Positions 32,801-42,036 of a stretch of DNA of 64,000 nucleotides are shown one piece after another. Position numbers and translations under genes: made by a program. This DNA comes from Musa acuminata AAA Group. Lineage: Eukaryota; Streptophyta; Magnoliopsida; Zingiberales; Musaceae. The DNA is taken from the NCBI RefSeq assembly GCF_036884655.1, contig NC_088327.1:13587001-13651000 (forward strand), in the 5' to 3' direction. Each line of letters begins with the position of its first letter. Position 1 is the stretch's first letter. The notes below the pieces were generated by a model that saw nothing but the letters and a program-made list of their open reading frames with translations, did no database searches and was not told the DNA's origin.

Positions 32801-34144
32801 GACCAATGATGCCCCCGTGCTCAAATCCTTAACAAGAAATGAATCAGGAAAGAATTCAATGGAAGTATTGTTATGTTTGCAAAATTGAGAAACAGAAATG
32901 AGGTTGCGTGTAATATGAGGGGCGCATAAAACATCATCGAGAGTAAATGTATTAGAGTCAGAATTAAGCGTTGTGGAACCAGTATGAGTTATAGAAAGTC
33001 CTTTACCATCACCGATGATGATATCTTCATTGCCGCCATAGGGATTGTGAAGAGACAAATTCTGAAGATCAGCGGTGATGTGATGAGAGGCACCAGAGTC
33101 GACAATCCAATTGGACTGGCTAGGTGTCGGAGTAGTTAGGAGATTTGCCTGTGGCCAGTGTGACGGAGTAGGGAGGCGGAGACGAGACCGGCAAACTTTA
33201 GCGGAATGGCCGACTTTGTCACACAGTTGGCAAACGACCCGTCTCTGATGGCTCGGTAGGGCAGGACGCCAAGACGGATGATGGCTGGAGTCGCCACTTT
33301 GCGAGAAGGGATGACTAGGAGGATAGGAGGGGTGTTGCATGGAACTCACAGAATCAAGAGGCGTAGTAGCCAAACCTTGGGTGATGTTCGGTGAGTACCG
33401 AGCGTTCTTCCGTTTAGACTTGTGACTGACTTGAGCTGTGACAGTTGATCCAGGCAGTTTGTCCGCACGCTTCAAAGACATCTCGTAGTCAGTCAACTTA
33501 TCATAGAGATCTTCAAAAGAGATTGGCGAGTCGCGTGCCCGAATTGCAGCAGCCAATTCTTTGTAGTCGGTGTCGAGACCATTGAGGGTATGAATGACAA
33601 CCTCTTCATCACATAGGGAATGACCTATCAAGGCCAAGTCATCGATGATAACCTTGATAAGTTGTAAATAATCAGAGATAGTACTTCCCTCTTGTTTTGT
33701 CTCCATAAGCTTGGATAGAAGACTGAGCTTGCGAGTATGCGAATGATTTGCCAGGGTGGTTTGCAGTTTAGACCATGCATCGGCAGCTGTCACACATGAA
33801 GATATCAAGGGAGCAACGGATCCAGCAACTGAAGCTTGAATGGCTTGGAGAATGAGACGATCTTGACGTAGCCATAGTTTGTGAGCTGGATTGGGTACTG
33901 GATTAGGATCACCGGGGATGTTGAGCATGGCCGGAGGACAACTGAAAGAACCATCAACGTAACCTAACAAATCATATCCAAATAAAAGATTAGAGAATTG
34001 AGCTCGCCAGGACGCATAGTTGCCACCCTTTGATAACTTAAAGGGGATTAGCGTGGCGGCATTGATGGAGATAAGCCCTGTAGAAGAACAAGAAGTGGGA
34101 GTCCCTACAGGAACTGAAACATAAGAAGAAGTGAACGAAGACAG
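29885..34144 (-). CDS. Copia-e gag-pol; expected start codon is CTG
   Basis: The 1419-codon frame has all domains of Copia-a in order: zinc knuckle, D-S-G protease, integrase H/H/C/C and D/D/E residues, Y-V-D-D reverse transcriptase, RNase H. At the usual start, ATG reads CTG (34142-34144), so conventional initiation is lost. The frame is open back to 34228 through a run of lysine codons but contains no ATG there. Substitutions at otherwise shared positions include D9Y, R136H, G980R, D1081N and F1124S, the last three in reverse transcriptase. It is probably inactive or dependent on non-AUG initiation. The stop codon lies in the LTR. Confidence 0.88.
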   Translation of the reverse strand: MSSFTSSYVSVPVGTPTSCSSTGLISINAATLIPFKLSKGGNYASWRAQFSNLLFGYDLLGYVDGSFSCPPAMLNIPGDPNPVPNPAHKLWLRQDRLILQAIQASVAGSVAPLISSCVTAADAWSKLQTTLANHSHTRKLSLLSKLMETKQEGSTISDYLQLIKVIIDDLALIGHSLCDEEVVIHTLNGLDTDYKELAAAIRARDSPISFEDLYDKLTDYEMSLKRADKLPGSTVTAQVSHKSKRKNARYSPNITQGLATTPLDSVSSMQHPSYPPSHPFSQSGDSSHHPSWRPALPSHQRRVVCQLCDKVGHSAKVCRSRLRLPTPSHWPQANLLTTPTPSQSNWIVDSGASHHITADLQNLSLHNPYGGNEDIIIGDGKGLSITHTGSTTLNSDSNTFTLDDVLCAPHITRNLISVSQFCKHNNTSIEFFPDSFLVKDLSTGASLVQGPNKDNIYEWPSASRMTQPTVHSSVAAPVDVWHRRLGHPSPFIQQKLLSCHSLPFFKSPSSMMHCDACLSNKSHRQPFGSSSISSSKPFEIIYTDVWGPAPILSFDKFRFYVIFVDHFSKYTWIYPLSHKSDVSRVFSTFQKLVENYFQSTIKTVYSDGGGEYQALASHLSACGIQHLKSPPHTPQLVGSAERKHRHIVETGLTLLHQASMPSTFWTAAFQTAVYLINRMPTPVLQHQSPFDTLFHKPPNLRKLRVFGCLCYPWLRPYASHKLTSRSSPCVFIGYSLDHNAFRCYNLHTHKIFVSRHVIFVESNFPFQTLPYPAIRTTSLSHWSIPSDQSDEPPMSSSTSSPPDPHYITPVQHLPVSSVPTPLHSSPIDGAICSETQPSSLPPSRPSAPDVSPLDPACATDPHPTLPPNPVISNHPMTTRSKHGIFKPRQVLNLQAVMNSSSPNIEPTTFTQAQKSLHWRIAMSEEYNALLHNSTWDLIPFHPSQNIIGCKWVFRIKRNPDGSVARYKARLVAKGFHQRPRVDFTETFSPVVKPTTIRLILSLATTKGWQLRQLDVNNAFLQGSLSEDVFMQQPPGFTHPQYPQHVCKLRKAIYGLRQAPRAWYTQLSSFLTSVGFLNSKSNTSLFLRHHHGNTVYILVYVDDIIVTGNNPASIQAFVKQLAARSSLKDLGPLSYFLGVEATFTSSGLLLSQRKYIQDLLLKTNMQDANAVTTPISTSGSLKLSDGSPATEPTQYRQVVGSLQYLALTRPDISFAVNKLSQFMQQPSTLHWSAVKRLLRYLKGTLNHGLFFRKHSPLRLHAFADADWAGNLDDRTSTSGYIIFLGAHPISWSSKKQKTVARSTTEAEYRAIAATTAELNWITNLLQELNIDSTPTIYCDNIGATYLCANPVFHSRMKHIAIDFHFVRDQVVRRQLRVSHVHTADQLADSLTKPIARKLFALHQSKIGLLDRSTILRGHDK

Positions 34145-34153
34145 TTTCCTTCT

Positions 34154-34184
<31 letters not shown>

Positions 34185-35006
34185 GTAGAAGAAGGCAGCG
34201 AACCTTGTGTGATACTCAGGTCACACAAGGTGGAGAATGAGGGAGGGGGCTGCTGCTATAGATTGCTTGCTGTGGATTGCTGCTTGCTGCAGCAGATTGT
34301 AGAGGCTGCAGTTCGCCGGAAAATGACCGCAAAAATCTGCAGCAGTACTCAAGGAAACTGCAGTGAGAGAAATCTGTAGCAATTAGGTGTATAGAGAAAA
34401 GCGGCAATGAAAGCTGCTGCGATAGAGGAAGGAAGATGCAGCGGTTGCGGCTGCTGCTGGCCGGGAAGTGGCTGCGACAGCGAAGGAGGAAGACGCGAGA
34501 AAGACACCGTCGTTCGCCGTTGTCGCTATGGAGGAGGAAGACACCGCCGTTGAGGAGGCGCCGTTGTGTAGAGGGAAACGGCAACGAAAGCTGCTGTGGT
34601 AGAGGAAGATGCAGCAGTTGCGACAGCTACTGGCCGGAGAAGTGCAGGAGGCGGCTGCTGCGATAGAGGAAGATGCAGTAGTTGCGACTGCTACTGGCCG
34701 GAGAAGTGCAGGAGGCGGCTGATGTCTTCTCTGGTGCTGCTCAACGTGGGGCTGAAGGACCACGTTGTCCTTCCGGCGAAGAAGAAGGAAGAGGAAGGTG
34801 CAGCAAATAGGAGAGGGAGCAAGGCCGGCGAAGAAAGGCAAGACCGGTTAGCACTGGCTCTGAATCCGTGTCTTGGTGCTTCTTCAATGACTCCGCTTGA
34901 GGCAGCGTGTTTCTTCAATGACTCCGCTTGAGGCAGCGTGCTACTGTGGCCGCTTGGCTAACACATGGCGATGCCGCTGTCGCCAAGAGGAGCTGCTCTG
35001 ATACCA
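34145..35006 (-). mobile_element. Copia-e 5' leader and primer site
   Basis: The layout is the same as at 12311-13169: a poly-A tract at the gag side, GC-rich repeats, and primer site TGGTATCAGAGC (34995-35006) directly against the 5' LTR. Confidence 0.88.
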
Positions 35007-35183
35007 TGTTAAAATAAAGAGATAAATGAGTTGTAGAAGAAGAAGTTGAATGTTATTGACATATCCTCCGTCTTTATATACAGGTTAGAAGGAGAAGTTT
35101 CCTCAACGGGTTAGAGGATTTCCCTCAACAGAGTAGAGAGATTTCCTCAACAGTTAGGGAAATCTCATCTACTTATCAAATAC
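35007..35183 (-). repeat. Copia LTR, outer right, with target duplication AATAC
   Basis: The LTR is 35007-35178. AATAC at 35179-35183 matches 7884-7888. Host sequence (ACTTTGGATAGGCCGAGG) then resumes and lines up with copy II at about 54029. Confidence 0.92.
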
Positions 35184-35309
35184 TACTTTGGATAGGCCGA
35201 GGTTACGTGAAGACCACCTTAGAATCATCTTAACTGCACCAAGGTCACCATGATGGTTCCATAAATATCTTTATACTGATGGATCAAGACTAAGTCGGGT
35301 TAACTCAAT

Positions 35310-35679
35310 TATCAATAATATTTTCCCTCAATATTATATATCTAAAATATTAAAAATTTAAAATCATATTCGATAAATAATAAATAGATTATTCAGTTAA
35401 AAATAAAAAGAATAGATTAGTGTCGTACATATCACAGTTAGATTCCATATAGGGAACGGAACAAAAGAGTAAGGAAAAGTGCAGCTAGCTCAATCATAAA
35501 TGTCCTTCCTTGGACTACAAGCCGAAACGAGTATATTGGTGTGTAAGTCATTCATAGGTTAACCAAAGTGCCATAATGAACGCTTGATTCCTGTTTAGAC
35601 CACAAATAACACACACACTTGTAATCGTACGTGTGGATATCCACTCTCCATCCCATCCCATCTCATTCCGTCTCTCCCA
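35310..35679. other. Intergenic upstream of D1
   Basis: This is AT-rich sequence nearly identical to about 54150-54518 of copy II. No gene or element is visible. Confidence 0.6.
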
Positions 35680-35850
35680 ACAAAAATATTCCCTCTCCAA
35701 TAATTGTTAGAATATGGAAACAGCATTAGATGCCAATAATTGTTTCGTCATCGTATCTTCGTGCCCTCCTCATAGAATGTTAATCTCGTGAAAGCATGCG
35801 TCTATAAGAACTCCTGCGCCTTAACACACACACCCACACTCACACACACA
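35680..35850 (+). promoter_or_regulatory. Promoter of gene D1
   Basis: The conserved box lies at 35680-35745 (CAAAAATATTCCCTCTCCAA, TAGAATATGGAAACAGCATTAGATGCCAA). TATAAG at 35803-35808 is 80 bp before the ATG. No paired W-box is seen. A CA/AC-rich leader follows. Confidence 0.65.
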
Positions 35851-35882
35851 CTACTTGCAGACGCCCATCGATCAGCAAGCTC

Positions 35883-36179
35883 ATGGCGCCTCAGACCGAC
35901 CTTGGCAAGGTGGGAAGAGAAGGCTTTGACATGCTCGAGGAGTACTTCGGAAGAAGAGGAAGACCACCACCGCCACGCAACGGCAACATAAGAGGAAGAC
36001 CACCACCGCCACCGCCATCACACAACGTCAACATGTATCAGAACTACTACACCGTCCCGACGAAAGAGGCAGCAGAGCCAGCTGACTGCGTCCGAGTTGC
36101 CAAGGAGTCTGGTGGGGTTGTGTTCGTGTGGTATCGTAACGCCATGGCTCGCTGGGGAAATCATGGCAGATTTGGCTAA
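35883..36179 (+). CDS. Gene D1: small proline-rich protein of local family
   Basis: This 98-aa protein is the longest member. It starts M-A-P-Q-T-D-L-G-K-V-G-R-E-G-F, then M-L-E-E-Y-F-G-R-R-G-R-P-P-P-P. Two R-G-R-P-P-P-P repeats are separated by R-N-G-N-I. An Asn/Tyr-rich stretch (about 46-55), an A-E-P-A-D-C-V-R-V-A-K-E block, a hydrophobic strand G-G-V-V-F-V-W-Y and the tail R-W-G-N-H-G-R-F-G follow. Spacing from the TATA box (80 bp) equals that of A1. No signal peptide is present. Its duplicate D2 differs at a few residues, for example F22L. Function is unknown. The split of its cluster by 27 kb of Copia leaves the promoter box intact. Confidence 0.78.
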   Translation: MAPQTDLGKVGREGFDMLEEYFGRRGRPPPPRNGNIRGRPPPPPPSHNVNMYQNYYTVPTKEAAEPADCVRVAKESGGVVFVWYRNAMARWGNHGRFG

Positions 36180-36489
36180 GCACACAACTTGGTTTATATA
36201 TATATATAGTTATGTGCTGCTCCTTCAAGTTACTATGGAGGTGTCAATGTAAACATGCAGTGTACTTACTACTTCGGTTATGTATGTTTAAGTGCTTAAT
36301 ATCATAAGCTTTTTCTTTATTAATTCTTGTAATAAAAAAATCTAGTATGAAAAAAAATCTACGTAACGGAGCTCTGCATCCAACAAGAGCCCCTTCAAGA
36401 TTATTATAGGACAACAACTGTCAACTTCTTACACCTTGGCTATCGGGTATATTGGGAGTAGTATGTTAGCATATCACTTTACAAAAGAA
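36180..36489. other. D1 3' UTR and end of copy I
   Basis: A short (TA)n run follows at 36197-36208. The match to copy II ends near 36355 (ATGAAAAAAAATC). Beyond it a unique stretch leads into the chromovirus remnant. Confidence 0.65.
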
Positions 36490-37049
36490 TGACATTGAAA
36501 TATAGATATGGGGCGAGCTTACTTGGAGAAGGAGGCCAAGAAGTGGGCAGACATGGGAAGGCGACCGCAGAAGTTCAAAGTCAGCGACTTAGTATTGGTG
36601 AAACTCCAACCAGCATCACTTAAATTTTTCAGGTACAAAGTATACAAAGGATTGATGCGCAAGTATGAAGGGCCCTTCTTAATTATTAGTAGGGTGGGCA
36701 ATGTCTCATATAAGTTGCAGCTATCAGCGTGGCTCAAAATTCACAATATTTTTCATTCCAGCAACCTGAAAACCTACCACTCAGATCCACAAAATACTTC
36801 CTGAAGTGTTCTAACTTGGCTACCCCCAACTAGAGCCTCCTACGAGAAGCGAGTTAAAACTATTTTAGTGGATCATAAGATAAAGCTACCTAATGGAGCT
36901 AAGAAGACCAAGTACTTGGTGATGTGGCGAAAGTTTCTACAAATCGAAGCTAGTCGGGAGCTCGAAGATGCCCTACGATATGAAGAAGCAGTCATAAAAA
37001 ACTACCGATAAGCATCGATGAGGGTGTCGAAAGTTTAAGTGGACGAAAA
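36490..37049 (+). pseudogene. Ty3 chromovirus integrase C-terminus and chromodomain remnant
   Basis: The frame at 36508-36804 shows the integrase C-terminal module: D-L-V-L-V-K-L, K-Y-E-G-P-F, V-G-x-V-S-Y-K-L-Q-L and I-H-N-I-F-H-x-S-x-L-K. After a stop and frame change, about 36850-37011 reads as a chromodomain (I-L-V-D-H-K, K-Y-L-V-M-W-R-K-F, then an acidic helix). No protease or reverse transcriptase is present. It leads directly into an LTR starting TGTCACGAACG at 37050, as expected at the 3' end of such an element. Confidence 0.88.
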
Positions 37050-38144
37050 TGTCACGAACGATCATCTTATACCCATAATAATTTCATTCAACGAACCATT
37101 CGTCGCTTTTGCATACTTGTACAGATATATGACAACATATTTTGCCTTGGTTTTGTCTGTTTTTACTTCAAAAATATAAGCAACAATAGTTCGCAGTACT
37201 ATAGTACGATCGCTCGCCACATTGGCTCATACTATCCCAAAATGGCTCTATTTTTTCATGCCACTACTTGTTTTATATAGATTGTAACCTCACGTAAAAC
37301 GTCAACTATCTCAGCACCCTGGAACCCCCTAGGTGCCACCAGGGCGGATGAGTCTTCAGGGTGTCACGAACAATCGTCGCGTACTCGTAACAACTTCGTT
37401 CAACGATTCGTTCGTCACTTTTGTATGCTTGAACAAAGATATGACAGCTTGTTTTGCCTTAGTTTATATTTTTTGCTTGTAAAAATAAATGTTTGAACAG
37501 GTTGTAGCGAACAATGAGACCGCTCACAGCGCCGGGCGAAGAAGCCCTAAAATGGCTCCGTTTTCACGTGCCGCGGGCTGTTTTTTGCATCCCGTTGCAC
37601 CACGTGAAACATCAACCATCTCAGCATCCTGGAACCCCCCGAGTGGCATAGGGATGGATGGGGCTTCGGTATATTATCGGGCGTTGAACAACCTTTCGCA
37701 AGTTCGTACGTTACCTTGACGGGAACTTATTGTCACGCTCGGCACCCGGTGAGTAGTTGTTTGTGGACTTATAACTGTTCGTTTTATCTTCTAAAGTCCT
37801 TGTTTTCCTCTTCTCTCTCTCTCTTTTCTCCTGTGCACACAAGGTTCTTACTAAATTACTTGTAAAGCTTCCCTCTTTGCGAGACGTCGGGATTTGTCCG
37901 TCGCTCGTTTTTAATCTAATCAACTTTCTATTTTACAAGTCCTTCGGGACCTGTATGAGATTGCAACTAGGATGAACCTTTGCGAATGCATATGTCACAA
38001 AGACACCTCAAGACTTAGGCAATCCCAGCTAAGTCTGAGAAGTTAGCGTAAGGGTGCGTCGTAACTTAGGCAACTCAAGCTAAGTTCGCATCTTAGCCAT
38101 AAGGGTGCCTCACGACTTAGGCAATTCCAGCTAAGGCCGTGACA
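37050..38144 (+). mobile_element. Two tandem chromovirus LTR copies (first truncated)
   Basis: LTR1 is 37050-37361 and LTR2 about 37362-38144. Both start TGTCACGAAC and share the CATTCGTCGCTTTTG-like, TCTCAGCA-CCTGGAACCCCC and related phrases, with considerable divergence. The end of LTR2 holds a 51-bp tandem repeat (ACTTAGGCAA at 38013, 38064 and 38115). Its last unit resembles the end of element X's LTR. The open frame at 37489-37719 is LTR, not a gene. Confidence 0.8.
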
Positions 38145-38166
38145 TAGTATTGGGTATTGAATAATC

Positions 38167-40636
38167 TGTTGAATATCGGATTTTGATGATGAAATTAATT
38201 GATGAAGTTATGATCTAATCTGTATTTTAAGTGATGTAGGACTAACTTCGATTAGAAAAGGTAAGTTGATTAAAAAAGAAAGAATTGGACATTGGGCGGG
38301 AGTAGAACATGTCAGGAGATTGGACGTCGAGCCGTAGGATCGATTAACGTGACGACAAAAGGACTTCGTGTCGTGAGTTTGAACATCGGGCCAAAGGATA
38401 AGATATTGTGCTAAGGAGATCAGAAGTTGTGGGAGTCAACATGCTGATTAAGCAATACTCCGAAAGAGAGGACAATGCACCGAAGGATCAGACGAAACGT
38501 CAGATGAACCAATAACATGCCGGACAATATAGGATTCATGCTTGTAATCGTATGTCTAGATCGAGTTAGTTTAGGTTTAATTGAGCCCGTATTAGGGTGA
38601 AACAATGCCAACTCAATTAGGGCCAATTGGGCCCGAATTGGGGTTATTTTGGGCCAAGTGGAATGCTCATTCAATGACCCATAGCTAGCCCAAGCAGTAG
38701 CACTGTCAGATTGGGTGGTGGTACCACTCAGACACAGTCTCCCAAACTATGCCAAGAGATGGTACTACTCAATGTTAGTACTGCAGGCAGTGGTATTGTC
38801 AAGATCCGAGAAACCCGAGATAAGACCCTTTTTTACTCTATTTTTTAAGTCATTTGAGGTCTATAAATACTCTAGTTATTTCTGTTTGGAAGAGCATGAA
38901 ATTGAGTAGAAAAGAGGGAAAATATACTTGACAAAAAAAGTGTTGTAATCTCTCTAAAGTTAGTAAGTCTCTTTCTCCTAGAGTTAAAATGTTTCTAAGG
39001 AAGGAGTGAGGTCTAAAAAAGAGAGGTATAAAGGTTCTTTCCTAAGCTTATGAAAAGGAGAAAGAGTTGTAAGGGTAATTAATCTGCGCCCGTTGAAAGA
39101 AGATTGGTAGTAAAAACCGGTGGCCTCGAGTGAAGAGGAATCAAGAGTGGACGTAGGTCACGACGACCGAACTACTATAAAATCTGGTTTGCATTTATTT
39201 TATACTTTTCATTTATATTCCAAACTGATTTCTTATTCTCACTACACTTATTATTGTTATGACCATGACGGCACTAAGAGGAGGGGGGAGTTGGGTTGGA
39301 GGGTAATTAGTTCTTTCGTAAAATCACATCGATTTGAAAATTCTCGTTTGATGAAAACCGATATCGGAAAAGAGTTAAACTTGAAAGCGTTTGTAAGAAT
39401 AGTGAATAAGTAAATTAGTTTGTAATATGAATGAAAAGCATAAAGTAAATGCAAACCGAGTTTTATAGTGATTCGGTCGTCGTGACCTTCATCCACTCCG
39501 TATTCCAATTCTTGTTCGATGAAAACCGATATCGGGAAAGAGTTTAACATGAAAGTGTTCGTAAGAATAGTGAATAAGTAAATCAGTTTGTAATATGAAT
39601 AAAAAACATAAAGTAAATGCACACCAAGTTTTAGAATGGTTCGGTCGTCGTGACCATCATCTACTCTGTATTCCTCTTCACTCGAGACCATCGACTTTCA
39701 CTACCGATCTTCTTTCAATGGGTGAAGATCAACTGCCCTTATAACTCTTTCTCATTTTTACAAGATCAGGAAAGAACCTTTATACCTTTCTTTTAGACCT
39801 CACTGCTCCTTTATAAAACTTCTAACTCTAGAAGGAAGAGACTCTAAATCCTATGAGACCTTCTAATTTTTTTCTCGCAAGTATTCTTTTCCCCTTTTTT
39901 GCTCAAATTCATGCAACTCTAAGCAGAAATAGATAGGGTATTTATAGATCTCAAATGACTTCAAAAATGGAGCAAAAAAAGTCTAATCTCGACTTTACTC
40001 AGTCCTGACGGTACCAACGCTTGCAGCTCCGACACTGGCCAGTATCATTGCCTAGTCTAGTGGTACCATCGCTTGACAGAGTCTTGGAGTCTGTGTCTGG
40101 ACGGTACCACCGCCAAACTCTGCTATAGGTCACTGAATGAGCTAAATAGCATATACAATTCAGCCATGATTCAGGCACAATTGGCTCCTAATCAGTTGTA
40201 ATGGTTACATGTAAAACCAACTCAATTAGACCTAACTAACTCGATCTGGACACACACGATTACAAGCATGAATCTAATATTGTTTGGCATGTCATTGGTT
40301 CATTCGATACTTCATTCGATTCTTTGGTGCATCATTCTCTCTTTCGGCATATTGCCCAATCAGTATGTTGATTCCCACAACTTCTGATCTCCTTGGCGTA
40401 ATGTCCAATCCTTCGACCGATGCCCGAACTCATGGCATGAAGTCCTTCCGGCATGTCGACCATTCCTTCGGCTCGACGTCCAATCTTCTGATATGTTTCA
40501 CTTCGACCCAACGTTCAATTCATCCTGCTTTAATCAATTTACCTTTTTTGATCGAAATTAGTCCTACGTCATTCAAAACGCAGATTAGATCGTAAATTCA
40601 TCAATTGATTTCATCATCAACATCCGAGATTCAACA
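38167..40636. mobile_element. Inverted pair of SIRE-like Copia LTRs
   Basis: The left arm starts TGTTGAATATCGG at 38167. The right arm is its inverse, ending in CCGAGATTCAACA at 40636. Outside the right arm, 40637-40652 reads as a primer tract in the minus sense (AAAAAAGGGAGAGAT), typical of SIRE/Maximus elements, so the right arm is a 3' LTR of a minus-strand element. The right arm carries an extra unit of about 150 bp, duplicated at about 39420-39560 and 39560-39690. Arms meet near 39270-39420. The open frames at 39120-39413 and 39257-39691 fall in the arms and encode nothing known. Confidence 0.75.
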
Positions 40637-40701
40637 ATCTCTCCCTTTTTTATGATAACAACCAATTGATAATGGAGTTTAAACTAAACTCCCTCTATCA
40701 A

Positions 40702-41437
40702 TGTACCAAACGATACTCCTAATTAAAAAATAAAATTAAATTGCTCCTCAAAAAAATTTTCTTACATTATATTGTTTTTACCCATTAGAGTATTTTTTAT
40801 CATAATAACAAAAACACTATAAAATCTACTTGAAAATAATATAAATTATTTAAATAAACTCCTATCGTTAATCAAATAAATTATAAATATAAAAATATTA
40901 TATTATATTAGTTGATAAGTAATGATAATGAGTCACCAGATAATACTATTAACAGTGTTTTTAATACATCAATAAAAATATTATAAATGTTATTAAAAAA
41001 TATTATAAATGAGTCAAATTAAAAGATTGTAATAGTCAAAAATAATAAAATGGATACAAAATTTGATAAAAAATTTTGAAATGTATTTTAGGTATTTTTT
41101 AAATTAAGGATATTAGTTGAGAAAAAGCAAAAGAGGTGATTTCTCTTGAGGAATATTTAAAATATGAATATTTTCTTAAAAATCGCCCTAAAATATCAAA
41201 TATTACCTGTTGTCGTGTCCCACAATTAATCATTGGAGTATCTATCCTTCCATTCCATTCTAATGAATCAGTAGTGCTTTGTATTGTGTCTCGTCTGCTT
41301 TCTGTGCACACACGATGATGATTGGGTTCACATTGATGCCGAACGCAATGGCTTTCCACAGTTTGGGGTACGTTGACGCGGGTCTGACGTAGGCAACCGT
41401 TGTACCCTACCCGTTTACACTTTGTGCGCCTTGCCTA
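40702..41437. repeat. Third copy of the C-D intergenic segment
   Basis: This is homologous to 6307-7022 and 52838-53575, in the same orientation. The match ends inside the start of the ATL-like frame (CTTTGTGCGCCTTGCCTAGCGG at the equivalent of 7003-7022). It shows that a piece of the duplicated region lies next to the ATL remnant. Confidence 0.85.
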
Positions 41438-42036
41438 GCGGCGGCGTGGGCGGCACCCTCGCCTCCGCATCTGCCACCTGTCGCGGCCTCCACCCTAGCG
41501 TACTCGACTTCCTCCCCGTTCTCATCTTCGCCGCCGCACCGGGGTGCGACGAGGATGTGGTGGAGTGCGCGGTGTGCCTCAACGAGTTGGAGGAAGGGGA
41601 GAAGATGCGAGCCCTCCCGCGGTGCGGCCACTGCTTCCACATGGAGTGCATAGACATGTGGTTCCACTCCCACTCCACCTGTCCCCTTTGCCGCACCGCC
41701 GTGGAGGCTGCCTCGCCACCGCCGCCGGCTCAGGTGGTTCTGCCGATACCAGCGCCGACGGATGATTCGGGCGCGTTATTCCTTGAGGACGATGCGTCGG
41801 AGTCAAGTTCTGCTTCTAGGGACTTATGGATCGAGGTGCCGGCGAGGGAAACGGAGGGCGAGCTACGGTTAGGGTTGAAGCCGCCCGGGAGCCGGATGCT
41901 CTCGCTGACGAGCCTTCTCGGCAGGGGCTCGAGGGTTTGCTGCGGCCGAGGGACGTCGACGGAGCTGGAGCGGGATCCGGAGCGCGGAGAAGGGGCGGCG
42001 ACTGGTTCTCCGCCGCGGCGACCGTCGGCAACGTAG
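41422..42036 (+). pseudogene. ATL-type RING-H2 ubiquitin ligase, 5'-truncated
   Basis: About 200 codons of an ATL E3 ligase are present. The GLD-type box (G-L-H-P-S-V-L-D-F-L-P-V) is at about residues 22-35. A complete RING-H2 follows (C-A-V-C, C-G-H-C-F-H, M-E-C, C-P-L-C), then an acidic/serine-rich and a basic tail. ATL proteins normally begin with a membrane helix and are intronless. Here there is no ATG between the in-frame TGA at 41374 and the RING, and the upstream DNA is the repeated segment 40702-41437. The frame starts only with TTG. Base composition is very GC-rich, like other monocot ATL genes. An intact RING suggests truncation was recent, or that a chimeric transcript supplies a start. 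Confidence 0.82.

Larger units (their letters stand above)
7889..35178 (-). mobile_element. Compound Copia insertion, 27.3 kb, single target duplication
   Basis: The outer LTRs (7889-8060 and 35007-35178, 172 bp each) differ at one visible base (8046) and are flanked by AATAC. The order inside is: Copia-a (minus), X1, LTR fragment, Copia-b (plus), X3, Copia-c (minus, deleted), X2, LTR fragment, Copia-d gag (plus), full LTR, Copia-e (minus). Copies are nearly identical, so the events are recent. The host site without insertion is visible in the duplicated half near 54030. The element resembles the Ale/Retrofit lineage of Copia by gag and polymerase wording. Confidence 0.9.
29723..35178 (-). 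mobile_element. Copia-e, structurally complete, 5456 bp
   Basis: It has both 172-bp LTRs (identical), primer tract, gag-pol, long leader, and primer site at 34995-35006. It is the only copy in the cluster with every structural part. Its left LTR lacks a target duplication of its own because it is fused to Copia-d. Confidence 0.92.

Noticed and set aside
37489..37719. 76-codon open frame
   Set aside because: Lies wholly inside the second chromovirus LTR.
39120..39691. Paired similar frames on opposite strands, resembling two related genes
   Set aside because: They are the two arms of an inverted LTR pair; the repeat in the minus frame is the 150-bp duplication in one arm.
41407..41696. Minus-strand frames over the RING gene
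   Set aside because: GC-rich shadow frames opposite the clear RING-H2 coding sequence.
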